This document shows, piece by piece, positions 1-8,398 of a stretch of DNA of 55,005 nucleotides (positions are counted from its first letter, which is position 1; each line of letters begins with the position of its first letter). Location of the stretch: assembly GCF_004343305.1 (NCBI RefSeq), contig NZ_SMAF01000021.1, forward strand, positions 1 to 55,005, written 5' to 3'. The position numbers were made by a program, and so were the translations under genes. The notes under the pieces were generated by a model. The model saw only the letters and a program-made list of their open reading frames with translations. It was not told where the DNA came from and made no database searches. This DNA comes from Pseudofulvimonas gallinarii. Its GTDB lineage: Bacteria > Pseudomonadota > Gammaproteobacteria > Xanthomonadales > UBA2363.

Positions 1-94
1 GCCCACCACGCTCGATCGCGACATCGACTCGCTGCTCCCGCTGCGACAACACTGATCGATTCGCCGCAACAAGGTGTCACCGCCGGACGCTTAC
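1..94 (+). mobile_element. Right end of an IS66-family insertion sequence (partial)
   Basis: The block holds the tail of a transposase-like reading frame followed 39 bp later by CACCGCCGGACGCTTAC (78-94). Read inward, this is GTAAGCGTCCGGCGGTG, which resembles the GTAA-starting terminal inverted repeats of IS66-family elements. The body and left end lie outside the window, so neither the second repeat nor the 8-bp target duplication typical of the family can be checked. The first flanking bases would be GGCTGGAA (95-102). The family call is from memory of IS66 ends and is moderately secure. Confidence 0.55.
2..55 (+). CDS. tnpC: C-terminal 17 residues of a transposase, IS66 TnpC-like (partial)
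   Basis: An open frame enters from the left edge and stops at TGA 53-55. It encodes PTTLDRDIDSLLPLRQH. The pattern L-P-T..., R-D-I-D-S-L-L-P resembles the C-terminal element of IS66 transposases, which typically ends near 'RIDELLPW/H'. An IS66-like terminal repeat 39 bp downstream supports this. Only 17 residues are visible, so this rests on a short motif plus context. It could instead be the tail of an unrelated gene. Confidence 0.4.
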   Translation, partial: PTTLDRDIDSLLPLRQH

Positions 95-366
95 GGCTGG
101 AAAGCCCTGGGCGCAGTGGAGCCGCTTGGCGCGCCTGCGTCCCGGCCGGCGCAGACGACAACCGCCGCCGCGCCCTGTCCGCACCTTCCGTGCCCGTGCT
201 CAGGGCGGCGTCGTGCCCCAGTCGGTGCCCGTTGCCATGTCCAAGGTGTGCGCAACCTGCCGCGTCCGCGCCTTATGCCAGCGAGGTGATCCGGAGAACC
301 ACACGCGATCGGGAACTCCAACCCGGCCACCCCAACCGCAGAGAGCGGTTGATCGCGCGGCGCCGC
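95..366. other. Gap between the IS end and rpoN; no gene recognised
   Basis: About 270 bp lie between the proposed IS66 end and the rpoN stop. Several overlapping frames are open here, as expected in GC-rich DNA, but none resembles a known protein. In particular there is no Hpf or PtsN, which usually follow rpoN in proteobacteria. The only structure noted is a small hairpin at 333-351. Confidence 0.6.
333..351 (-). terminator. Candidate hairpin downstream of rpoN
   Basis: CAACCGC (333-339) and GCGGTTG (345-351) form a perfect 7-bp stem with a 5-nt loop, 16 bp past the rpoN stop in the direction of transcription. There is no T-run after the stem, so intrinsic termination is uncertain. It may only stabilise the mRNA 3' end. 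Confidence 0.35.
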
Positions 367-1821
367 TCAGTTGACCCGACGCCGCTCGTGCGAAGGTGCA
401 ATCCTCAGCTGTTCCCGATACTTCGCGACGGTCCGTCGGGCGACGTTGAGCCCGCGCTGCTTGAGCAACACCGCGATGGCCTGGTCGGACAGCGGCTTGG
501 CCGGGTTTTCGGCGGCGATGAGTTCGCCAATGACCGCGCGCACCGCGGTGGCGGCGGCATCGCCATCGTCGCCGGCATAGCCGGTCGAGAAGAAGTGGCG
601 AAGCTCGTAGACGCCGCGCGGCGTATGCAGGTATTTGCGTGCGACCGTGCGGGAAATGGTCGACTCGTGCAGGCCGAGTTTCGCCGCGATGTCCTTGAGC
701 ATCAGTGGACGCATGGCCTGCGGACCGTTGTCAAGGAAGTCGCGTTGCGCTTCGACGATGGCGCTGGCGACGCGGAACAGGGTGTCCTGGCGCTGTTGCA
801 GGGCGCGCAGCAGCCAGCGTGCTTCCTGAAGGCAACCGCGCAGGTAACTGCGCGCCTCGCGCCCGGCCTCCCGTGCCATGCGCAAGTAGTCGCGGTTGAT
901 GCGCAGCTGTCCCTGCGCGTCTCCCGGAAGCGCGACGCGCCAGCCATCGCCGTCGCGCAGGGCGTAGGCGTCGGGCTGGATGTATTCGGGCGCGGTGGCA
1001 TCGAATCGGGCGCCCGGCTTGGGATCCAGCGAGCGGATCAGTGTCAGGCCGGCGTCGATGTCCTCGGGTTCCTCGCCGAGCGTGCGCGCCAGCTGGGCGC
1101 GGTCGCTGCGCGGCAGGTTCTCGAGATGGGCATCGACCAGCTGTCGGGCGACGGCGTGTCCGTGCGTACGGTCGGCATCCAGCAGGTCGAGCTGGACCAG
1201 CAGGCAATCGCGCAGGTCGCGGCTGGCGACACCAGGCGGATCGAAACGCTGCAGGCGATGCCGCACCGCCTCGATTTCGTCGAGCTCGACGATGTACGTG
1301 GGTGCCAGTGTCTGTGCGATTTCCTGCGGATCCACGCGCAGGTAGCCATCGGCTTCCAGTGCCTCGATCAGCGCGACGGCGATCGCCTGGTCGCGCGGGC
1401 TTGCGGGAGAAAGCTGCAGTTGCCATAGCAGGTGGTCGGCAAGGCCGCCCGCAGGCTCCTGCGCCCAGTCGATGGGATCGCTGTCGCCGTCGCCGCTGCT
1501 GGCGCGCGGCCAGTCGTTGTCGGGCAGGTCAGGGCTGTAATCCAGGTCGGCGACGTAATCGTCCTCGCCGCCACTCTCCGGTTCCTCGCGGACTTCGGTA
1601 GGGGGGTCGGTGGTTTCGCGGGTGGGTTCCGGACCGGCGTGTGCCTCGTCAGGCATGGCGGTTTCCGGCTCTTCCAGTTCGAGCACCGGATTGCTTTCCA
1701 TCTGTTCGCGCAGTTCGACTTCCAGCTCGGCCTGCGACAGCTGCAGCAGCTTGAGTGCCTGCCGGAGTTGCGGGCTCAGGCGCAGCTGCTGGGTGAGGCG
1801 CAGTTCGAGGCTGGCGCGCAT
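367..1821 (-). CDS. rpoN: RNA polymerase sigma-54 factor RpoN
   Basis: 484 aa, the usual length for RpoN. It directs RNA polymerase to -24/-12 promoters that need AAA+ activators. The N terminus is the Q/L-rich region I (starts MRASLELRLTQQLRLSPQLR), followed by an acidic region II at about 55-120 (many D/E, 'EEPESGGEDDYV'). The core-binding and helix-turn-helix regions come next ('LGLHESTISRTVARKYL'). The C terminus carries the diagnostic RpoN box ARRTVAKYRE at about 461-470. The gene is last in the kdsC-lptC-lptA-lptB-rpoN run, 65 bp after lptB, the usual proteobacterial neighbourhood. The usual downstream hpf and ptsN genes are absent; the next landmark is the IS end. Confidence 0.98.
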   Translation of the reverse strand: MRASLELRLTQQLRLSPQLRQALKLLQLSQAELEVELREQMESNPVLELEEPETAMPDEAHAGPEPTRETTDPPTEVREEPESGGEDDYVADLDYSPDLPDNDWPRASSGDGDSDPIDWAQEPAGGLADHLLWQLQLSPASPRDQAIAVALIEALEADGYLRVDPQEIAQTLAPTYIVELDEIEAVRHRLQRFDPPGVASRDLRDCLLVQLDLLDADRTHGHAVARQLVDAHLENLPRSDRAQLARTLGEEPEDIDAGLTLIRSLDPKPGARFDATAPEYIQPDAYALRDGDGWRVALPGDAQGQLRINRDYLRMAREAGREARSYLRGCLQEARWLLRALQQRQDTLFRVASAIVEAQRDFLDNGPQAMRPLMLKDIAAKLGLHESTISRTVARKYLHTPRGVYELRHFFSTGYAGDDGDAAATAVRAVIGELIAAENPAKPLSDQAIAVLLKQRGLNVARRTVAKYREQLRIAPSHERRRVN

Positions 1822-1886
1822 GCCTCAACCCCTTCCCGCGGCACTGCAGGCGAACAAGGCAAGCCTCGGGTGACACGATTGCATGG

Positions 1887-2606
1887 TCATAGCCTGAATT
1901 CGTGTCCCAGGTAGATCTCGCGGACTTCGCGGTTGGCCAGGATGTCGGCGGGGCTGCCTTCGGCCAGCACTTCGCCGTTGTTGAGGATGTAGGCGCGGTC
2001 GGTGAGGCTGAGTGTCTCGCGAACGTTGTGGTCGGTGATCAGGATGCCGATGCCGCGTGACTTCAGGTGCCGCACGATGCGCTGGATATCGAGGACCGAG
2101 ATCGGATCGACGCCGGCGAACGGTTCGTCGAGCAGGATGAAACGCGGCTTGCCGGCCAGGGCCCGCGCGATCTCGACGCGACGGCGTTCACCGCCGGACA
2201 GGCTGATGCCGAGGTTGTCGCGCAGGTGGGCGATCTGCAGTTCCTCAAGCAGGTCGTCGAGCAGGTCGGCGCGTGCACGCGCGTCGAGGTCTTCGCGCAG
2301 CTCCAGGATCGACAGCAGGTTGTCGGCGACCGTCATCCGGCGGAACACGGACGGTTCCTGCGGCAGGTAGCCGATGCCGCGCTGCGCGCGTTCGTGCATC
2401 GGCTGCCGCGTGATGTCCTCGCCGTCCAGGCGGATGCTGCCGGCATCGGTCGGAACAAGTCCGACGATCATGTAGAAGCAGGTCGTCTTGCCGGCGCCAT
2501 TGGGGCCGAGCAGGCCGACGACTTCACCCTCGGCGACGTGCATGCCGAAATTCCGGACGACGTCGCGGGCCTTGTAGCGCTTCCGCAGCCCTTGCGCGCT
2601 GAGCAT
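1887..2606 (-). CDS. lptB: LPS export ABC transporter ATP-binding protein LptB
   Basis: 239 aa. This cytoplasmic ATPase of the LptB2FG transporter powers extraction of lipopolysaccharide from the inner membrane into the LptC/LptA bridge. Visible motifs are Walker A GPNGAGKT (34-41), signature LSGGE (136-140), Walker B FILLDE (156-161) and the H-loop His193. Length matches the family (about 240 aa). Its start codon shares one base with the end of lptA, so the two are translationally coupled. lptF and lptG are not in the window; they are normally at a separate locus. Confidence 0.98.
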   Translation of the reverse strand: MLSAQGLRKRYKARDVVRNFGMHVAEGEVVGLLGPNGAGKTTCFYMIVGLVPTDAGSIRLDGEDITRQPMHERAQRGIGYLPQEPSVFRRMTVADNLLSILELREDLDARARADLLDDLLEELQIAHLRDNLGISLSGGERRRVEIARALAGKPRFILLDEPFAGVDPISVLDIQRIVRHLKSRGIGILITDHNVRETLSLTDRAYILNNGEVLAEGSPADILANREVREIYLGHEFRL

Positions 2607-3148
2607 CAGTCCGCTTCGCTTCCGGTTGCCGCCTGCGGCTGCCTTGGCGGTATGACGAATCGCACGCGACCGTCCTCACCACTTGACTGGCCCTGCACGC
2701 GACCGCGGGTGATGTCGTAGCTGACGCGCTCGCCGGTAAGCGTTCCGCGCGGATCCTCGATGCGCACGCCGCCGGTCATCACGATCGTATTGCTGGCGCG
2801 GTCGAAATCGATGCGGGCGGCGCGCGCGCGCATGAAGCCGGCGCCGTTGTCGAGTGCCTGCTCGAGCCGGGCCGGCGTGCCTTCGAGCACGACGCGCGAT
2901 ACTTCCTGGCCACCGCCGGGCTGGTGGACTTCGCCCCGATCCGCTTCGATGAGCAGGCTGCCCTGGCGGATTTCGACCTTGCCGATCAGCTGGTGGACGC
3001 CGGATTCCAGGTCGATGTCCGAATCACGGGCCGTGATGTCCATGGCCTGGTTGCGGTCGCTCTCCAGCGCCATCACCGGCAAAGCGGACAGCATGAGCGC
3101 CAGCAGGAGGCCGAGTTCAGCGCGGTGGCGAATGCAGTTGGAAGTCAT
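2606..3148 (-). CDS. lptA: Periplasmic LPS bridge protein LptA
   Basis: 180 aa with an N-terminal signal peptide ending near '[11 protein letters not shown]'. LptA forms the beta-jellyroll filament that carries lipopolysaccharide across the periplasm from LptC to LptD. The OstA-like core is clear: '[20 protein letters not shown]', '[20 protein letters not shown]', and later '[20 protein letters not shown]'. The first 32 bp overlap the end of lptC, and the stop touches the lptB start. Tight packing with lptC and lptB confirms the assignment. Confidence 0.95.
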   Translation of the reverse strand: MTSNCIRHRAELGLLLALMLSALPVMALESDRNQAMDITARDSDIDLESGVHQLIGKVEIRQGSLLIEADRGEVHQPGGGQEVSRVVLEGTPARLEQALDNGAGFMRARAARIDFDRASNTIVMTGGVRIEDPRGTLTGERVSYDITRGRVQGQSSGEDGRVRFVIPPRQPQAATGSEAD

Positions 3149-3677
3149 TGAGTTGCAGCCGCGAAGTGGTGAAATCGGCGCGCAGGCCGGAAGCCCGCAG
3201 TATAGAGGTGCCCTGTACGAGGGTCACCGGTGAATCGGTTTCCGCACGTTGCTCCTCGGGAAAAGCGGTGAGGTATTCGGTGCGTATGTCGATCGGGCGG
3301 GGATCATCGGGGAAGCTGTAGAAGCGCACGCCTCCCTGCAGTTCAAGACGTTCGCCATTGGACTCGATGCGACTGTTCTCCGCCTTCGCCTGCCACTGCG
3401 GCAGGCCTTCGCGCAGGATGACCATCTCCGGCTGCCGTACCATGAAGTGACCGTCGCCACCATGGCGATCCATGCGCGGCGAGTTCACGTCCAGCGACAG
3501 CTGTCCGTTGTCCTTGAACACCTTCAATTCGAACCGGTCCAGGCTGTATTCCGGACGCAGTGGACCGATGAAGGGTGGCGCCTCCGGCTCGGGCTGGAAC
3601 AGCCACAGCAGCCACTGCGTCGCGGCAGCGAAGCCGGCGACGACAGCGAATGCCAGCCAGGTGCGACGTTCAGCCAT
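3117..3677 (-). CDS. lptC: LPS export protein LptC
   Basis: 186 aa. LptC is a bitopic inner-membrane protein that takes lipopolysaccharide from LptB2FG and passes it to LptA. A single membrane segment lies near the N terminus (about residues 7-26, 'LAFAVVAGFAAATQWLLWLF'), followed by a periplasmic beta-jellyroll with 'YSLDRFELKVFKDNGQLSL'. It overlaps kdsC by 8 bp upstream and lptA by 32 bp downstream, so the whole set is probably one transcript. Length fits the family (about 190 aa). Confidence 0.95.
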   Translation of the reverse strand: MAERRTWLAFAVVAGFAAATQWLLWLFQPEPEAPPFIGPLRPEYSLDRFELKVFKDNGQLSLDVNSPRMDRHGGDGHFMVRQPEMVILREGLPQWQAKAENSRIESNGERLELQGGVRFYSFPDDPRPIDIRTEYLTAFPEEQRAETDSPVTLVQGTSILRASGLRADFTTSRLQLNDFQLHSPPR

Positions 3678-4221
3678 GTCCGAACCGCTGTCCGATGTCG
3701 GCGAGGCGACCCTGCGCGTGCAGGATCAGGTCGGCGACCTCGCGCACCGCGCCGGCGCCGCCCTGGGCGCGAGTCAGGTAATGGCAGTGGCGATGCAGGA
3801 ACGGGTGCGCGTTGGCGACGCCGATCGCCAGACCCGCACGTTTCAGTACCGGCAGGTCGGGCAGGTCGTCGCCGGTATAGGCGGCCTGTTCCGGTGACAG
3901 CTTCAACGCGGCGAGGATGCGCTGGAAGCAGGCCAGCTTGTCGCCCTGGTCCTGGTAGACCAGTTCGATGCCCAGCTCCGCGGCGCGACGGCTGACGACG
4001 GGGCTGAAGCGCGCGGTGATGATGGCGACGCGCACGCCGGCTTCTGCGAGCAGCTTCATGCCCAGTCCGTCGTGGACATGGAAGGCCTTGTATTCGCGGC
4101 CGTCGTCGGTGAACCACAGGCGGCCGTCAGTAAACACGCCATCGATGTCGAAGGCGGCCAACCTGATTTTCGCGGCCTGCTTGAGGACGCGTTCGGGAAC
4201 CTGCTCCAGCTCGGGCCACAT
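3670..4221 (-). CDS. kdsC: 3-deoxy-D-manno-octulosonate 8-phosphate phosphatase KdsC
   Basis: 183 aa from the chosen start. This HAD-superfamily phosphatase releases free Kdo from Kdo-8-P for the lipopolysaccharide inner core. The catalytic motif is AFDIDGVFTDG, with Asp25 as nucleophile and Asp27. Later motifs are 'HDGLGMKLL', 'ITARFSPVV' and the metal-binding 'TGDDLPDLPVL'. The frame stays open to a TTG at 4284. The ATG at 4221 was chosen because it gives the normal family length and lies just after a plausible promoter (4254-4284). kdsD, the usual upstream partner in E. coli, is absent here. Confidence 0.93.
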   Translation of the reverse strand: MWPELEQVPERVLKQAAKIRLAAFDIDGVFTDGRLWFTDDGREYKAFHVHDGLGMKLLAEAGVRVAIITARFSPVVSRRAAELGIELVYQDQGDKLACFQRILAALKLSPEQAAYTGDDLPDLPVLKRAGLAIGVANAHPFLHRHCHYLTRAQGGAGAVREVADLILHAQGRLADIGQRFGHG

Positions 4222-4541
4222 GCGCAACGATGCTCGCTGTCTCGGGACCCCGGATGGTAGCAAGATGCGTGCCCTTGCAGCCAAACCCCACCTAAGTGCG
4301 TGTGCATGGAACTTTTTTCACGTCGCAGTGCGGGCGCTGCGATGACGCTGGCGAGGTCCGGGACGACCGCTGCGGCACCAGGGTGGCGGGGCGGGTCAGG
4401 ACGACCGTGCGCCGGACGCCCGTCGACGCGTCCGACCCGGTTTCGATCCGGCGATCGGCACCGCCCACAAGCCAGCCAGTGCAAACGCTCCGATCCGTCG
4501 GCCGGATGCCCGAGGCGTTCCCCTGTCCCGACGGGGCGGGC
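4222..4541. other. Intergenic stretch between kdsC and the M28 peptidase gene
   Basis: About 320 bp without a convincing gene. It holds the candidate kdsC promoter and an A-rich block on the minus strand (T-run at 4315-4320 on plus). The open frames here are shadows with no recognisable protein features, and no clear intrinsic terminator was seen for the upstream minus-strand genes. Confidence 0.6.
4254..4284 (-). promoter_or_regulatory. Candidate promoter of the kdsC-lptCAB-rpoN run
   Basis: On the minus strand TTGGCT (4284-4279) is followed after 19 bp by TACCAT (4259-4254), preceded by TTGC. Transcription would start near 4246, leaving a short leader to the kdsC ATG at 4221. The spacer is slightly long, and the call rests on sequence resemblance only. 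Confidence 0.4.
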
Positions 4542-5942
4542 TCAGTCCTCGAAGTCGCCCGCGAACAACAGGTCGTAGCCGGCAAGCAGGGCGAGTGCCG
4601 CGATATTGCCGCGTACGATGGCACCCCCGACATCCCGCGCGTGCGGACCCAGGTTCGACGGCGTGTCCGTTTCCTTGTGGTAATGCGGATATGTGGTGCC
4701 GCCGCGGTGGATGCTGTGAGTGGCGGGGCGCCCGGCCTGCAGGTAGGGCGCATGGTCCGAGCAGCAGCATCCCGCCGTCGATGTCGAAGTGGTGACCTGC
4801 AGTACCGGCGCATAGGTGGCGAAGGCATCGCTGAGCGTGGCCAGCAACTCGGCGGCGCCGGTGGCCTGGGCGGAACGTGTGCAGGCAAGCACGCCGGGTG
4901 GCGGGCCGCTCACCCAGCCGATCATGTCCATGTTGAGCATCGCCTGGACCTTGCCCAGGTCGCCGCTGGCCGCCAGTGTCTCGACATGGCCCTGGCTGCC
5001 GTACAGGCCCTGTTCCTCGCCCGAATAGCACATGAAGAGGACCGATCGCGCCGGTCGATAACGTGCCAGCACGCGTGCCGCCTCGATCACCCCGGCGCAG
5101 CCGGATGCATTGTCGTCCGCGCCCGGCGACGGGGAAGGCGAGCTCAGGGTGGCGTTGCGCGAGTCATAATGCGCGCCGATGATGACCCACTCGTCGGGCG
5201 TCGTCGTGCCTTCGATGCGGCCGATCACGTTGGCCAGCGGCGCCGGCGTGGCGAAGGGAACGGTGAACACCGGTTCGCTGACGCTCAGCCCGGCCTCCGC
5301 GAACTGCGCGCCGATCCACTGCCGCGCCGCCGGCAGCGTCGGCGAGTAGCTGGAGCGATCCCAGCCGGCCAGCGCTGTGACCGTTTCAAACCAGCGGTCC
5401 GCGTCGACCTTGCTGGCGATGTGGGCGATGCCGGGATCGGCCGCCGGCGGGCCCTGTTCCAGGTCGAAGCGGTGCAGGCGCGCGATCACGCTGTTGCGCT
5501 CGATGCCGACGAATTCCGGCACGCCAAGGTGCGGATTGATGCGGCCCGCAGTCAGGCCGGCCGGCGCGAACGAGACCGGCTGGTTGACCAGTTCGAAGGT
5601 GTCGCTGACCAGCAGCAGGTCCTCGGGCGCCAGTGCCTGGCGATGGTCGATGCAGCCGCGAGGTCGCAGCGCGAGGCGGTCTGCGCGCAGGTTGTCGACG
5701 TCGCGCAGCAGCAGGTGCGGCGGCACCGATGCGTGCAAGGCCTCGACGTCGCCGGCCAGCAGCAGGACTTCGCCGACCTCCAGCCACCAGTCCGCGCCGT
5801 CGCTGCCCTTCAGCGCCTCGACCTGGGCGCTGTCGCCGACCGCGACGAGATCCACCAGCACGCCGCGCTCCGGCGTCGATGCGGCGCAGGCGAGCCCCGC
5901 TGAAAGTGCGGCGGCCAGCGCCGTGACAAAACGGAACGACAT
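4542..5942 (-). CDS. Secreted M28-family zinc aminopeptidase
   Basis: 466 aa with a signal peptide (MSFRFVTALAAALSAGLACA-AS). An N-terminal region of about 190 aa precedes the M28 catalytic domain. The co-catalytic zinc ligands are visible in order: 'IGAHYDS' (His, Asp), 'PGADDNASG' (bridging Asp), 'CYSGEEQGLYGS' (general-base Glu and ligand Glu), 'NMDMIGW' (Asp) and 'SDHAPY' (His). It probably removes N-terminal amino acids from peptides outside the cytoplasm. The protein ends in LLFAGDFED, a variant of a C-terminal tail shared with three other exported proteins in this window. It follows the amidohydrolase gene by 48 bp on the same strand. The exact substrate is unknown. Confidence 0.9.
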   Translation of the reverse strand: MSFRFVTALAAALSAGLACAASTPERGVLVDLVAVGDSAQVEALKGSDGADWWLEVGEVLLLAGDVEALHASVPPHLLLRDVDNLRADRLALRPRGCIDHRQALAPEDLLLVSDTFELVNQPVSFAPAGLTAGRINPHLGVPEFVGIERNSVIARLHRFDLEQGPPAADPGIAHIASKVDADRWFETVTALAGWDRSSYSPTLPAARQWIGAQFAEAGLSVSEPVFTVPFATPAPLANVIGRIEGTTTPDEWVIIGAHYDSRNATLSSPSPSPGADDNASGCAGVIEAARVLARYRPARSVLFMCYSGEEQGLYGSQGHVETLAASGDLGKVQAMLNMDMIGWVSGPPPGVLACTRSAQATGAAELLATLSDAFATYAPVLQVTTSTSTAGCCCSDHAPYLQAGRPATHSIHRGGTTYPHYHKETDTPSNLGPHARDVGGAIVRGNIAALALLAGYDLLFAGDFED

Positions 5943-5990
5943 CGGCTTTGCTCCTCCCCGGTTGGGCGTCGCGCGCCCTTTCTGGGAAGT

Positions 5991-7658
5991 CTACTGCGCC
6001 ACTCCGGCCGCAGGCAGTAAAGGATGCACCTGGCGGCCATCCAGCCAGGTGGAGTGCACGACGGTCGCGCGGACCTGGGCTGGCGGGACAGAAAACACGT
6101 CACGGTCGACGATGATGAAATCGGCGCGCTTGCCAACCGCCAGGCTGCCCAAGTCGTCCTCGGCGAAGCCGGCATAGGCGGCGCCCGACGTGAAGCCCTG
6201 GAGCGCGGCAAGCAGGTCCAGACGCTGGTCCGGCAGCCATCCGCCCTCGGGCTGGCCTTCGGCATCCTGGCGCGTGATCGCCGCATAAAGCCCATGGAAC
6301 GGGTTCACCGCTTCGACCGGGAAATCGGAGCCGAACGCCATGCGCGTGCCGTGGCTGCCGAAGCGTTGCCAGGCGTAGGCGCCGCGCAGCCGCTGCAGGC
6401 CCACACGCGCCGCCGCCCAGGGCATGTCGCTGGTGGCGTGCACCGGCTGCATGGAGGCGATGACCTTTTCCGCCGCGAAGCGGGCGATATCGTCGGGATG
6501 GACGATCTGTGCGTGTTCGATGCGTGCGCGCCGTGCGTCACGGCCTTCGGCGTCCAGTGCCGCGTAGACATCCAGCACCAGGCGATTGCCACGGTCGCCG
6601 ATGGCGTGGGTGGCGACCTGGATGCCGCAGCGGTCCGCCCTGGTGACGGCGGCGGCGAGCCGGTCGGCGGCGGTGACCAGCAGGCCGCGGTTGCCGGGAT
6701 CATCGGCGTAGTCACGCAGCAGGGCGGCGCCACGACTGCCGAGCGCGCCATCCATGTACAGCTTCACCGCACGCATCTGCAGGCGTCCGCCGGGATGCGC
6801 GTAGGCGCCGTTCTCGCACAGCCAGTCCAGCGTCGCGCCGTCGCCATCGGCCATGGCGTAGATGCGGATGGGCAGGCGGCCGGCATCGGCCCGTTCGCGC
6901 ATCAGCGCCAGTGTGTCCAGGTCGACACCGGCGTCGTGGACACCGGTGAGGCCCAGCCTCGCCGCTTCGGCGACCGCCATGTCCAGCGCGCGCTGGCGCA
7001 ATGCGCGATCCGGCGGCGGCATCGCTTCGTCCACCAGGTTCATCGCGGTGTCGATGAATACGCCGGTCGCCCTGCCATCGCCGCCGCGCAGGATGAGTCC
7101 ACCTTCGGGTTGCCAGTCGCCTTCCAGTGGGCGCTTGACCGTAGCCAGGGCGGCGCTGTTCGCCCAGCCGGCATGGCCGTCGACGCGACGCAGCCAGACC
7201 GGCCGCCCGGGAAACGCCTCGTCGAGATCGGCCGCCGTCGGGAAGTCGGTGTTCTCCCAGCGGTTCTGGTCCCAGCCGCGACCGGTGAGCCAGGCGCCGT
7301 CCGGCAGGTTTGCCTCGAACTCACGCAGGCGCCGGACGATGTCGGCCTTGCTCGTGGCGCCGACGAGATCGGCGCTGAGCAGCGCCGAACCGAGTCCGGC
7401 CACGTGCCCGTGCGCATCGATCAGGCCAGGCAACACATGGGCACCTGCCAGGTCATGGCGGGCGGCGTCCGCGTAGCGTTCGAGCAGGTCCGAACTGTCG
7501 CCCAACGCGATGACGCGGCCGCCGTCATCGACCAGCATGGCCTCCACCAGCGGTTGCGCTTCATCGAGGGTGCGGATGCGGCCATTGTGGAACAGTGTGG
7601 CGGCGTGCCCGGTGCATGAAAGCGCGAGGGCGAGGGCGGCGAACAGCGTACGGCGCAT
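5991..7658 (-). CDS. Exported YtcJ-like metal-dependent amidohydrolase
   Basis: 555 aa from the ATG at 7658. The frame runs far upstream, but this start overlaps the rsmE stop (ATGA) and begins with a signal peptide (MRRTLFAALALALSCTGHA-A). It belongs to the amidohydrolase_3/YtcJ group. The metal-site motifs are 'GLIDAHGHV' (HxH), 'VKLYMDGALGSRGA' (Lys, probably carboxylated), 'THAIGDRGN', 'RIEHAQIV' and 'FGSDFPVE' (Asp). Such enzymes hydrolyse amide-type or cyclic C-N bonds; substrates are rarely known. Export to the periplasm is predicted from the signal peptide. Confidence 0.9.
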   Translation of the reverse strand: MRRTLFAALALALSCTGHAATLFHNGRIRTLDEAQPLVEAMLVDDGGRVIALGDSSDLLERYADAARHDLAGAHVLPGLIDAHGHVAGLGSALLSADLVGATSKADIVRRLREFEANLPDGAWLTGRGWDQNRWENTDFPTAADLDEAFPGRPVWLRRVDGHAGWANSAALATVKRPLEGDWQPEGGLILRGGDGRATGVFIDTAMNLVDEAMPPPDRALRQRALDMAVAEAARLGLTGVHDAGVDLDTLALMRERADAGRLPIRIYAMADGDGATLDWLCENGAYAHPGGRLQMRAVKLYMDGALGSRGAALLRDYADDPGNRGLLVTAADRLAAAVTRADRCGIQVATHAIGDRGNRLVLDVYAALDAEGRDARRARIEHAQIVHPDDIARFAAEKVIASMQPVHATSDMPWAAARVGLQRLRGAYAWQRFGSHGTRMAFGSDFPVEAVNPFHGLYAAITRQDAEGQPEGGWLPDQRLDLLAALQGFTSGAAYAGFAEDDLGSLAVGKRADFIIVDRDVFSVPPAQVRATVVHSTWLDGRQVHPLLPAAGVAQ

Positions 7659-8398
7659 CACAGCTCTCCGTTCAGGGCCAGCAGCGCGCTCATCACGGCG
7701 ATGCCGGCGGTTTCCGTCCGCAGGATGCGGCCGCGCAGGCGCAGTCGCCGCCAGCCGGCGCGCTGCAGGTGGCCCAGCTCGACGCGGTCGAAGCCGCCTT
7801 CCGGACCGATGGCGAGGGCGACCGCTGCCTGGTCGCCCAGCGACAGGTCGGACAGTGACAGATCGCCTTCCGGATCCAGCACAAGCCGCGTGCATGCCGG
7901 GGGTTGCGCAGCGGAGTCGGCGAAGGCGAGCAGCGGCTGCGGCCCACTTATATCGGGAATGCGCGCGCGCCCGCATTGTTCGCAGGCGCTGGTCACGACC
8001 TGGCGCCAGTGCGCCAGCCGTTTGCCGGCGCGGTCGCCGTCCAGTTTCACCTCGCAGCGCTGGCTGGTGACCGGCACCACCGCGGCCACGCCCAGCTCGG
8101 TGGCCTTCTGCAGAATCCAGTCCATCTTTTCGCCACGCGCCAGCGCCTGCACCAGCGTGATGCGCAGCGCCGCTTCGTCCGCAGCCGCTGCGGTGCGATC
8201 CAGGATCTGCGCACCGAGCGACGGGCCGGCGCCCGCAAGGCGCGCCGGATAGTCGAAGCCGTCGCCGTTGAACAGCGTGACGGCATCGCCTTCACGCAGG
8301 CGCAGCACGCGCCCGAGGTGCTGCCGGGCCGATTCCGGCAGCGCGACGGTGGCGCCCGGTTGCAGGGGAAGATCGACGAAGCTCCTGAACCAGCGCAT
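7658..8398 (-). CDS. rsmE: 16S rRNA (uracil(1498)-N3)-methyltransferase RsmE
   Basis: 246 aa, the normal length. RsmE methylates U1498 of 16S rRNA in the decoding centre. The SPOUT knot motif is visible as 'ALAIGPEGGFDRVE', followed by 'LRLRGRILRTETAGIAVMSAL'. The N-terminal PUA-like part starts 'MRWFRSF'. ATG start and TGA stop overlap the neighbouring genes (bioA before, amidohydrolase after) by 4 bp each, which indicates translational coupling. Confidence 0.96.
   Translation of the reverse strand: MRWFRSFVDLPLQPGATVALPESARQHLGRVLRLREGDAVTLFNGDGFDYPARLAGAGPSLGAQILDRTAAAADEAALRITLVQALARGEKMDWILQKATELGVAAVVPVTSQRCEVKLDGDRAGKRLAHWRQVVTSACEQCGRARIPDISGPQPLLAFADSAAQPPACTRLVLDPEGDLSLSDLSLGDQAAVALAIGPEGGFDRVELGHLQRAGWRRLRLRGRILRTETAGIAVMSALLALNGEL

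Noticed and set aside
3670-4284. Longer kdsC from TTG 4284
   Set aside because: The extra 21 residues have no family counterpart and the candidate promoter lies within them.
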